The notes beneath the pieces are model-generated. The model ran no database searches and was not told where the DNA came from. It was given only the letters and a program-made list of their open reading frames with translations. Shown piece by piece: positions 8,923 to 17,007 of a stretch of 64,000 bases of DNA (position 1 is its first letter; each line of letters begins with the position of its first letter). This stretch comes from Phycisphaerales bacterium (GTDB lineage Bacteria > Planctomycetota > Phycisphaerae > Phycisphaerales > UBA1924): positions 744,001 through 808,000 of the forward strand of contig JASBRY010000009.1 of assembly GCA_030149165.1 (NCBI GenBank), in the 5' to 3' direction. The translations under genes and the position numbers were made by a program.

Positions 8923-9935
8923 GCAACCACCCGCACATCAACGCCGCCGTCCTCGGCTACGGCTTCATGGGACGCACCCACGCCAAAGCCTACCAAGACG
9001 CCCAAACCGCCGGATACCCCGTCACCCTCACCGCGATCGCCGATGCAAACCTCCAAGACCTCAACCAATCCCAACCAGCAGGCAACATCGAATCTGATCA
9101 GCAATCAATCAATATAGAGTGCATCACCTTCTTCAACGACGCCCAATCACTCATCAGCAATCCCAGTATCGATCTCATCTCCATCTGTACCCACACCGAT
9201 TCCCATGTCGATCTCGCGATCGAAGCGCTCAGCGCAGGCAAGCATGTCCTTGTTGAAAAACCCATCGCGATCAATCCCATCGATGTTCAGCGCCTCGTCG
9301 AAGCCGCTCAAAGATCTAAGACTCTCTGCATCCCCGCGATGTGCATGAGGCATTGGCCCGCGTGGACCAAAGTCCGCGAACTCATCCAATCACAAACCCT
9401 CGGCCCAGTCCGCTCCGCCGCCTTCCACCGCCTCGGATCACGCCCAACATGGGGCGCCGACTTCTACGAAGACCAGTCCCGCTCAGGAGGTGTCCTCCAC
9501 GACCTGCACATCCATGACACCGATTTCATTCTTAACTGCTTTGGAAAGCCCAACGCCGTCACCACGACAGGCGATCCACTCCACCTCACCACACTCTATC
9601 ACTACGACAACATCCCCCATATCACCGCCCAAGGCGCGTGGGATCAGCAGCCCTCAGCGGGATTCCAGATGAAGTGCACCGTCACCTTCGAGAACGCAAC
9701 CCTCGACTTCGATCTCAGCCGAGATCCGCAGCTCATCCTCCACCACGCCGATGAATCAACACCACTCGAAACCAGCCCCCTCACCGGCTACGACCAAGAG
9801 ATCCGCTGGACCATCGACCAGATCGTCAGCAACACCCACACAACCAAACCGATCGAAGACGCACTGACCGTTGCCAAGATTCTTCAAGCCGAATCACAGA
9901 GCATGCAATCCAACAAACCGGTCGAGTTGGATTGA
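8919..9935 (+). CDS. Gfo/Idh/MocA family oxidoreductase, cytoplasmic
   Basis: 338 residues. The start is the ATG overlapping the previous stop. The Rossmann loop is LGYGFMGRTHAKAY and the active-site motif is VLVEKPIAI. The C-terminal domain includes a GGVLHDLHIHDTDF segment with the conserved Asp and His used in catalysis by this family. No signal peptide is present. It forms a two-gene operon with the upstream TIM-barrel isomerase and converges on the MFS permease gene with 9 bp between stops. Confidence 0.9.
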   Translation: MSNHPHINAAVLGYGFMGRTHAKAYQDAQTAGYPVTLTAIADANLQDLNQSQPAGNIESDQQSINIECITFFNDAQSLISNPSIDLISICTHTDSHVDLAIEALSAGKHVLVEKPIAINPIDVQRLVEAAQRSKTLCIPAMCMRHWPAWTKVRELIQSQTLGPVRSAAFHRLGSRPTWGADFYEDQSRSGGVLHDLHIHDTDFILNCFGKPNAVTTTGDPLHLTTLYHYDNIPHITAQGAWDQQPSAGFQMKCTVTFENATLDFDLSRDPQLILHHADESTPLETSPLTGYDQEIRWTIDQIVSNTHTTKPIEDALTVAKILQAESQSMQSNKPVELD

Positions 9936-9944
9936 GATCGCGTC

Positions 9945-11300
9945 CTAACCCTCGCTCGGTGGACGCACATCCGCGAGTTCTTCCTCTTTCGGTTCATCTT
10001 CCGACACATGACCGCCGTCCATCCGAAACGCCACCGCGATGAACACCGCACACACCAGCCCGATCACGCCCTGCACCCACCAGACCGACGCCCAGTTCGC
10101 GACCACGCCGTTCTCCTCGCCGCCCACACCGCTCAGCATCTGGTTGTAGAACCCCGCAAGCACCGGACCAACACCAAGAATGATGATCGCAAACACAGTC
10201 TGCGCACTATGGCGCAGATCCGCCGGTGCTACGCGCTCAACATAGATGTACGCCCCGGCAAAGAAGAACCCATAGCACAAGCCATGCAATCCATTGGATG
10301 CCGCCGCGATCCAGTTCGTGTCCTCCTGCGCAATCGCAAAGAGCGCAAACCGCAGGAAGTACGCCAAGCACCCCAGCGCCAGCACCCACTTGAACCCCAG
10401 CTTCTTCAAGAACAAACCAAGGATCGCAAGAAAGAAGATCTCCGAAACCTGACCGATCGACATGATCGGCCCAACCAGTGCCGTATCAAACCCGACCGCC
10501 TCAAGAAACGGCGCCGTGCGGATAAAGTACACCTGATGGATCATCGAGATCGGAAGCGCCGCAAGCGTCACCACCAATAAGCCAGGCTTCGTGAACAACC
10601 CAAACGCATTGAGAAACGCCAAAGGATGCTCGCTGCTCCGCGTCGGTGGGGTCTTGGGAAGCACAAACATCGCCCAGATCCCATACAGCACCGCGCCCAC
10701 ACCCGAAACCTGCAGCGCCGTCGCGATCAACCCCGCCTGATCCATCTTCGGATCACCCGCCAAGAACGGCGGCAACGCCGTGAACTCCAAGTTCGTCTGC
10801 AACCAAATCAACGGGAACGCATTGGACGCGACAATCCATCCGATCGTCCCCCAAGTCCGCACAGGACCAAAGCTTTTGTCGGGATCCTTCAGATGCGCAA
10901 ACGCGATCGAGTTCGTCAGCGCCAGCGTCGGCATGTACGCCACCGAGTATGTGATCGACAACGCCATGAACGCGCCATACGAGTGCGCATAGAAAGTCAT
11001 GAACTTCAGCACCCCGCCCACAATCAACAGGATCCCGAGGTACTTCTCCGCATTCAAAAACCGGTCCGCGACCTGTCCCGCAAGAAACGGCGCGCTCACC
11101 GCACCGATCGAACCCGCGAGCCCCAGAATCCATCCGATCTGAGTACCGCTGAATCCCAGTCCACCGCCAACATGATTCCCCGCTTCATCCAGAATCGGCG
11201 CCGCCCCCAGATAGCTCGCAAGGTAAGGCAGCCACACACCCCAGACCGCATACTGAAAGAACATCATCAACGACAGCGAACCAACACGAGACTTCTTCAT
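9945..11300 (-). CDS. MFS permease, nucleoside:H+ symporter-like
   Basis: 451 residues with about twelve membrane helices. The N-terminus ([20 protein letters not shown]) and RTWGTIGWI segment match the NupG/XapB-like branch of the major facilitator superfamily. In planctomycetes such genes usually sit beside DUF1080 and Gfo/Idh genes and probably import sugars or glycosides rather than nucleosides; this is inference from context. The ATG at 11300 has AAGGA ten bases upstream and is preferred over a GTG at 11318. The C-terminal tail is acidic and cytoplasmic. Confidence 0.88.
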   Translation of the reverse strand: MKKSRVGSLSLMMFFQYAVWGVWLPYLASYLGAAPILDEAGNHVGGGLGFSGTQIGWILGLAGSIGAVSAPFLAGQVADRFLNAEKYLGILLIVGGVLKFMTFYAHSYGAFMALSITYSVAYMPTLALTNSIAFAHLKDPDKSFGPVRTWGTIGWIVASNAFPLIWLQTNLEFTALPPFLAGDPKMDQAGLIATALQVSGVGAVLYGIWAMFVLPKTPPTRSSEHPLAFLNAFGLFTKPGLLVVTLAALPISMIHQVYFIRTAPFLEAVGFDTALVGPIMSIGQVSEIFFLAILGLFLKKLGFKWVLALGCLAYFLRFALFAIAQEDTNWIAAASNGLHGLCYGFFFAGAYIYVERVAPADLRHSAQTVFAIIILGVGPVLAGFYNQMLSGVGGEENGVVANWASVWWVQGVIGLVCAVFIAVAFRMDGGHVSEDEPKEEELADVRPPSEG

Positions 11301-11439
11301 CTTCTTCCGTTCCTTCACTACAGAGTGCCAAGGCTTAGCCGTTCAAAGAATGCCCAGTGTACCAAAACGCAAGCCATCCCGCACCCCGATCGTGTATCAT
11401 CCATCAATCACGCACTCGAAGGATCGAAGGACCAGCACG

Positions 11440-12447
11440 ATGACACGACCCATCACCCTCTTCACCGGACAATGGGCCGACATGCCCCTCGCCGTCCTCG
11501 CCGAAAAAGCCGCATCATGGGGATACACAGGACTCGAACTCGCCTGCTGGGGTGACCACTTCGACATCGACCGCGCCCTCTCCGAAGACGCCTACTGCCA
11601 ATCCCAACTCGACCTCCTCGCACAGCACGGCCTCTCCTGCCACGCCATCTCCAACCACCTCGTCGGACAAGCCGTCTCAGACCCCATCGACAACCGCCAC
11701 CAATCAATCCTCCCCGATCACATCTGGGGAGACGGACAACCTGAAGGCGTCCAACAACGCGCCGCCCAAAACATGATCGACGCCGCCCATGCCGCCAAGA
11801 CTCTCGGCGTCTCCGTCGTCAATGGATTCACCGGCTCCCCCATCTGGCACAAACTCTACTTCTTCCCCCCAACCTCCGACCAAGACATCAACAAGGGCTA
11901 CCAGCACTTCGCCTCCCAGTGGACACCCATCCTCGACGCCTTCACAAAGCACAACATCAAGTTCGCCCTCGAAGTCCACCCAACCGAAATCGCCTACGAC
12001 ATCATCACCTTCCGCCGCGCGCTCCAAGCAGTGGGGGACCACCCCGCCTTTGGCATCAACTTCGACCCCTCACACCTGATATGGCAAGGACTCGACCCCG
12101 TCCAACTCATCAACCATTTCCCCGACCGCATCTTCCATGTCCACATCAAAGACGCCGCCACCACCCTCGACGGCTCAAACTCCATCCTCTCCAGCCACCT
12201 CTCCTTCGGACACCACAAACGAGGCTGGGACTTCCGCTCCCCAGGACGAGGCGATGTTGACTTCGAATCCATCATCCGCGCCCTCAACCGCATCAACTAC
12301 AAAGGACCACTGAGCGTCGAGTGGGAAGACAGCGCCATGGACCGCGAGCACGGCGCCCAAGAAGCCGCCGAGTTCGTCGCCAACCTCGACTTCCCATCGA
12401 ACAACCGCGCCTTCGACGCTTCCTTTGATAAGGACGACCAGTCATGA
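11440..12447 (+). CDS. Sugar phosphate isomerase/epimerase-like TIM-barrel protein
   Basis: 335 residues, cytoplasmic. It starts [14 protein letters not shown], typical of the larger TIM-barrel isomerase subfamily. Metal-site strands are [36 protein letters not shown] and the C-terminal SVEWED. GAAGG lies nine bases before the ATG; an in-frame upstream extension to 11350 has no ribosome site. The stop overlaps the next gene as ATGA. This repeats the isomerase/dehydrogenase coupling seen at 8086-9935, though the two isomerases are clearly different in length and sequence. Confidence 0.9.
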   Translation: MTRPITLFTGQWADMPLAVLAEKAASWGYTGLELACWGDHFDIDRALSEDAYCQSQLDLLAQHGLSCHAISNHLVGQAVSDPIDNRHQSILPDHIWGDGQPEGVQQRAAQNMIDAAHAAKTLGVSVVNGFTGSPIWHKLYFFPPTSDQDINKGYQHFASQWTPILDAFTKHNIKFALEVHPTEIAYDIITFRRALQAVGDHPAFGINFDPSHLIWQGLDPVQLINHFPDRIFHVHIKDAATTLDGSNSILSSHLSFGHHKRGWDFRSPGRGDVDFESIIRALNRINYKGPLSVEWEDSAMDREHGAQEAAEFVANLDFPSNNRAFDASFDKDDQS

Positions 12448-13586
12448 ATACCCCCCTGACCTACGCCATGATCGGAGGCGGCGCCGGCGCCTTCATCGGA
12501 GAAGTCCACCGCAAAGCCATCGCCCTCGACAACACCGCCACCCTCGTCGCCGGCGCCCTTTCCTCTACACCAGAACGCTCACTCGAAAGCGCCAAGCAAC
12601 TCGGTCTGCCCGACAACCGATCCTACGGCACCTACCAAGAACTCCTCGAATCCGAATCATCACGCAGCGACAAACCTGACTTCATAGTCATCGTCACCCC
12701 CAACGACACACACTACCCCATCGCCAAAGCCGCCCTCGAAGCGGGTTTCCATGTCGTCCTCGACAAACCCGCAACGCACACTACTGAGCAAGCAGAAGAA
12801 CTCCTGCAACTCGCTCGCTCCAAATCCCTCCTCTGCTGCGTCACCTACAACTACACCGGATACCCCATGGTTCGCGAGGCCCGCGCCCTCCTCAGCTCCG
12901 GAGAGCTCGGCCCCCTCCGCAAAGCCTTCGTCGAATACCACCAAGGCTGGCTCGCAACCGATCTGGAATCCTCCGGCCAGAAACAAGCATCCTGGCGCGT
13001 CGATCCAACCAGAGCCGGACTCGCCGGCGCCCTCGGAGACATAGGCACCCACGCCGAGAACCTCCTCGCGTTCATCACCAATCAAGAACCACATTCTGTG
13101 TACGCAACGCTCAAGACCTTCGTCCCTAACCGCGCCCTCGACGACGACGCGAGCGTCATGATCAACTACGAATCCGGCGCCCACGCCGTGCTCACCGCAT
13201 CGCAGATCTGCATCGGGAAATCCAACGCCCTGACCATCCGAGTCCACTGCGAACTCGGCTCCATCGAATGGAACCAGGAAGCCCCCGACAACCTCATCGT
13301 CACCAAACTCAACGCCAACCCAACCACCTACACCAGAGGCGGCCCAGACCTCCACCAAGACACCCAGCTCTCATCACGCATCCCCGCCGGACACCCCGAG
13401 GGATACCTCGAAGCCTTCGCCAACATCTACCGAGGAGTCGCTGACCACATCAACGCAGTACGCACCAACACCGAGCCAACCCGACTCGCCCAGCTCATCC
13501 CAACCATGACCGCCGGAAAGCAAGGCGTCCGCTTCGTCGAAGCCTGCGTCGAAAGCTCAAACTCAAACTCGGTCGTCAATCTCTAA
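12444..13586 (+). CDS. Gfo/Idh/MocA family oxidoreductase, cytoplasmic
   Basis: 380 residues. The Rossmann loop is [13 protein letters not shown]. The active-site motif is LDKPATH, with DKP in place of EKP but the lysine kept. A later segment has [13 protein letters not shown], the Gly-rich strand with the catalytic Asp/His of the family. It is translationally coupled to the upstream TIM-barrel isomerase and converges with the DUF1080 lipoprotein, leaving 12 bp between stops. The pattern GGGAGAFIG is typical of a planctomycete/verrucomicrobial subgroup found in sugar clusters; the substrate is unknown. Confidence 0.9.
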   Translation: MNTPLTYAMIGGGAGAFIGEVHRKAIALDNTATLVAGALSSTPERSLESAKQLGLPDNRSYGTYQELLESESSRSDKPDFIVIVTPNDTHYPIAKAALEAGFHVVLDKPATHTTEQAEELLQLARSKSLLCCVTYNYTGYPMVREARALLSSGELGPLRKAFVEYHQGWLATDLESSGQKQASWRVDPTRAGLAGALGDIGTHAENLLAFITNQEPHSVYATLKTFVPNRALDDDASVMINYESGAHAVLTASQICIGKSNALTIRVHCELGSIEWNQEAPDNLIVTKLNANPTTYTRGGPDLHQDTQLSSRIPAGHPEGYLEAFANIYRGVADHINAVRTNTEPTRLAQLIPTMTAGKQGVRFVEACVESSNSNSVVNL

Positions 13587-13598
13587 AGCAACAACAAG

Positions 13599-14801
13599 TC
13601 AATCCAGCTCAAGCACCCGAATATCGCGGTACTCGATCACATTCCCATCGTGATGCCCCTGCACCGCCAGATGCCCGCGATCAAACTCACTCAGTTTGGT
13701 GTCCACCATCGCCTCGCCGTTGATCCAAGTGCGGATCCAATCCCCCTCGACACGAACACGATAATCAAACCACACTTCATCCCGCGTGATCGGCGCATCG
13801 TGATCTTCAGGCCAAGCCTTGTCATAAATCACACCAGTAAAGTTCTTCGGATCATGATTATCCACCTGCGCCTCATACCCGATGGGCCAAGGATTGTTCG
13901 GATCAGGATTCGGCTTCACCCGGAAGTACATCCCCGAGTTCCCGCGCTCGTTCACCTTCACCAGCGCCCGCATCTCAAAGTCTTCATACTCGCTCTTCGT
14001 AAACAAATGCCCAGGACCCTTGCGTCCAACAAGCGTTCCGCCCTCGTTCGTCCACTCCGCGTTGTCCTCCGCAAACCAGTTCTCAAGCCGCGGATCAATC
14101 AGCGCGACCATCCCATCAGGTTCCGGATCAACCGACAGATCCTTAATCTTGATATTTCTATACCGGAACGGATGCCCATGATCCTGCAGCGAGATGTACC
14201 CCGTCGTCGCGCGATCCTTCAATGGAAGCGGATTCTCTGGTGATCGGTAATACCCACGATCATCAAGCTGTTGATTGTCGATCACCTTCACCCCATTGAG
14301 CTTCACATCAATCGTGTCCCCGATCACCTTGATGTGGTACGAGTTCCACTGCCCCGCCGGATTCACCGCCATCTCAGACGCCGTAATCGCCGTGTACACC
14401 GAACCACAGGTGTAATCCGCAGGCTCTTCACCATGCGTATCCAAGATCTGCACCTCAAAACCCGTAAACGCCGGATCACCATTGGACGACCCACGCAACC
14501 CAACCCCCGAGTTTCCACCCTCAGGCATCCAGAACTCCAGCTTGAGCTCAAAGTCCCGATACATCTTGTCCGTCCGCAGCCACCACCCCTTGCCGGGTTT
14601 CAGCGTCACCAGTTCACCATTCACCACACCCCAAGCATCCAGATCCCCCTCGCACGCCCACCCGTCCAGATCCTTCCCATTAAACAACTCCACCCAGCCA
14701 TCCCCCCGAATCTCATCCACCACCGGGATCGACTCACACCCACCAAGAAGCAGCCCCCCAAGAACACCAATCAGCACAGCACCAGCAGCAATGAGTCTCA
14801 T
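13599..14801 (-). CDS. Lipoprotein with two DUF1080 (3-keto-disaccharide hydrolase-like) domains
   Basis: 400 residues. A lipobox LLLGGC ends the leader at about residue 24. Domain 1 (about 35-210) opens with the DUF1080 signature WVELFNGKDLDGW and has GNSGVGLRG. Domain 2 (about 225-400) repeats the fold, with ENWFAEDNAEW and GNSGMYFRV. DUF1080 proteins adopt a concanavalin-like beta sandwich. Characterised members cleave 3-keto-glycosides, so this protein fits a pathway in which Gfo/Idh enzymes first oxidise C3. The ATG at 14801 is the first one compatible with a signal peptide; a longer frame upstream overlaps the opposite gene. It is probably anchored to a membrane facing the periplasm. 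Confidence 0.88.
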   Translation of the reverse strand: MRLIAAGAVLIGVLGGLLLGGCESIPVVDEIRGDGWVELFNGKDLDGWACEGDLDAWGVVNGELVTLKPGKGWWLRTDKMYRDFELKLEFWMPEGGNSGVGLRGSSNGDPAFTGFEVQILDTHGEEPADYTCGSVYTAITASEMAVNPAGQWNSYHIKVIGDTIDVKLNGVKVIDNQQLDDRGYYRSPENPLPLKDRATTGYISLQDHGHPFRYRNIKIKDLSVDPEPDGMVALIDPRLENWFAEDNAEWTNEGGTLVGRKGPGHLFTKSEYEDFEMRALVKVNERGNSGMYFRVKPNPDPNNPWPIGYEAQVDNHDPKNFTGVIYDKAWPEDHDAPITRDEVWFDYRVRVEGDWIRTWINGEAMVDTKLSEFDRGHLAVQGHHDGNVIEYRDIRVLELD

Positions 14802-14939
14802 AGATCCCGTCTTTCTTATCAAAGTTGCGATCGAACAGTTTCGATCCGGACGAACCTCAAAGATACTACCAACCACGCCCCGCCGCAACCATCCGCTTGG
14901 AAACACCCTCACCACAATCCGCACATACACTCCCACGCC

Positions 14940-16907
14940 ATGCTCAGCAAACTCCCCATCAAACTCTCCGCGACACTCCTCGTCGCCCTGCCCGTCCTCA
15001 TCGTCGGGATTTGGCTCTCTCTGATGTGGAGCAACGACTCACGCAACTCCATAGAGAAACTCGCGAGCCAGAGCCTTTCCGAGATCCACGCGATGGTCAC
15101 CACCCGCGTCGAGTCCACCCTCTCCATGCCCCCAAGGGTGACCAAGCTCAACGCCCATCTCATCCACACAGGAGTCCTCGACCCCGCAGACCTCCAATCC
15201 TGGCGCGACACCCTCATCAACCAGAGCCAACAGTTCGACATGCTCAGCGCGATCTCGTGGGGATCCGCCGACGGACGCACCACCTGGATCAGCCGCTACG
15301 CCGACGGCAACGACTATTGGGCACTCCTCACCGATCCCCAAACAAGCCAAATGCAAGAATGGCAACTCAAAGACGGATCATTAATCACCTCCGAGCCAAC
15401 GAGCACCTACGACTTCAACCTCTTCACCCGCCCATGGTTCACCACACCGAGAGACGCCGCCGAACCAACCTGGAGCCAACCCTACCAATGGGTCGGAGGC
15501 GAAGAAATCACCTTCGGACTCTCCTTCGGAATCCCAATCTACAAAGACCATGACAATGACAGTGAGTTCCTCGGAGTCATCGACGCCGACTTTTCCCTCA
15601 ACGACCTCTCCGACTTCCTCAAAACCATCAGCGTCGGAGAATCGGGGACCGTCGCCCTCATCGACGAGACCCACACCCTCCTCGCATCTTCAAGCGAAGC
15701 GCCAATCATCACCAACAACGCCCAGCGCCTCCCGCTCGGACAATCCCAGGACCCACTCCTCGTCGCCGCGGACGCTTGGCAATCCGGACAAAACGCACAG
15801 CGCCTCGACCACTCGATGGTCCGCATCAACAACGCCAACTATTTCCTCCACCAATCAAGAGTCGGCGAATCAGTCGGACTCCAATGGAAACTCATCTCCA
15901 TCGTCCCCGAGTCCGACTTCCTCGGAGACATCGACGCCGGATTCCAGCGGAGCACCATCCTCTCACTCCTCGCCGTCGTCATCGCCGCGATCATCGGATT
16001 CCAAGCCGCTCGATGGATCGTCTCCCCGATCCTGACCCTCGTCGCCGCCGTCCGTCAGATCGGAGAGGGGGACCTCGATACCGAGGTCAACCTCAACCAC
16101 GCCCCCGAATACACCCAGCTCGCCAGCGAGATCAACGCGATGACCACCGGACTCAAAGACCGCATGCGCATGCGCGAATCGCTCGCACTCGCACAAGAAG
16201 TTCAGGAAAGTCTCCTCCCCTCCTCGCCGCCCACCATTCCGGGACTCGATATCGCCGGACACAGCACCTACTGCGACGAGACCGGAGGCGACTACTACGA
16301 CTTCATCGACATCTCCTCCGAAAACCAGCACGAAGTCATCATCGCACTCGGAGATGTCATGGGGCACGGCGTCGCCGCCGCCATGCTCATGGCCACCGCG
16401 CGAGGAATCCTCAGAAGCCGCTGCGAAATCCCCGGATCAATCTCCGACTTCCTCAAACACCTCAACGAACTCCTCGTCCCCGACACCCAAGGCCAACGCT
16501 TCATGACCATGCTCCTCGTCACCATCGATGTCGAGCACCGCACCCTCCGCTGGGCCTCCGCCGGACACGGCGCCCCGATCCTCTACAACATCAACACCGA
16601 CGAGTTCCTCGAACACGACGGCGGTGGGGTCCCCCTCGGACTCGTCGCCAACCAATCCTTCGAAGAATACACACACACCAACATCACCCCAGGACACATC
16701 ATCATCGCCGCCACCGACGGCCTCTGGGAAGCCAAAGACCCACAAGGCAACCTCTTCGGAATGGACCGCGTCCACGAGCTCATCCGCAAACACGCCAACG
16801 ACAGCGCCGAACAAATCAGCAACGCATTCCGCGAAGCACTCACCAACTTCTCAGGTCCCGAAGGCCAAGACGACGACCTCACCTTCGTCATCACCAAGAC
16901 AATCTAA
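14940..16907 (+). CDS. Transmembrane sensor serine phosphatase (dCache-HAMP-PP2C/SpoIIE)
   Basis: 655 residues. Membrane helix 1 is at about 8-30. An extracytoplasmic double-Cache-like region runs from about 35 to 330. Helix 2 is at about 338-358, a HAMP linker follows, then a short coiled segment (LALAQEVQESLLP) and a SpoIIE/RsbU-type PP2C domain from about 430 to the end. Metal-site motifs are DETGGDYYDF, LGDVMGHGVAAAM and the C-terminal QDDDLTF. Such proteins sense a small ligand and dephosphorylate an anti-anti-sigma factor or similar partner; no such partner is adjacent. The ATG at 14940 is the first methionine before the membrane helix. Confidence 0.92.
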   Translation: MLSKLPIKLSATLLVALPVLIVGIWLSLMWSNDSRNSIEKLASQSLSEIHAMVTTRVESTLSMPPRVTKLNAHLIHTGVLDPADLQSWRDTLINQSQQFDMLSAISWGSADGRTTWISRYADGNDYWALLTDPQTSQMQEWQLKDGSLITSEPTSTYDFNLFTRPWFTTPRDAAEPTWSQPYQWVGGEEITFGLSFGIPIYKDHDNDSEFLGVIDADFSLNDLSDFLKTISVGESGTVALIDETHTLLASSSEAPIITNNAQRLPLGQSQDPLLVAADAWQSGQNAQRLDHSMVRINNANYFLHQSRVGESVGLQWKLISIVPESDFLGDIDAGFQRSTILSLLAVVIAAIIGFQAARWIVSPILTLVAAVRQIGEGDLDTEVNLNHAPEYTQLASEINAMTTGLKDRMRMRESLALAQEVQESLLPSSPPTIPGLDIAGHSTYCDETGGDYYDFIDISSENQHEVIIALGDVMGHGVAAAMLMATARGILRSRCEIPGSISDFLKHLNELLVPDTQGQRFMTMLLVTIDVEHRTLRWASAGHGAPILYNINTDEFLEHDGGGVPLGLVANQSFEEYTHTNITPGHIIIAATDGLWEAKDPQGNLFGMDRVHELIRKHANDSAEQISNAFREALTNFSGPEGQDDDLTFVITKTI

Positions 16908-16938
16908 ATCCCTAACCGAAACCCAGAGCGCAGAAGAA

Positions 16939-16964
16939 CACCCCCCCGATCGCTCGAGGGGGTG
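16939..16964. terminator. Hairpin between convergent genes
   Basis: CACCCCC and GGGGGTG form a 7-bp GC-rich stem around a 12-base loop in the 100-bp gap between two converging genes. No clear T-run follows on either strand, so termination efficiency is uncertain. Confidence 0.5.
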
Positions 16965-17007
16965 CCGAGTTGTGGTTTCATCAATGCTCAATAGAGCACC
17001 GAATCAC

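Noticed and set aside
14271..14939. N-terminal extension of the sensor phosphatase frame to 878 aa
   Set aside because: It is antisense to the DUF1080 lipoprotein and has Arg/Pro/His-rich shadow composition; the membrane helix begins just after the ATG at 14940.
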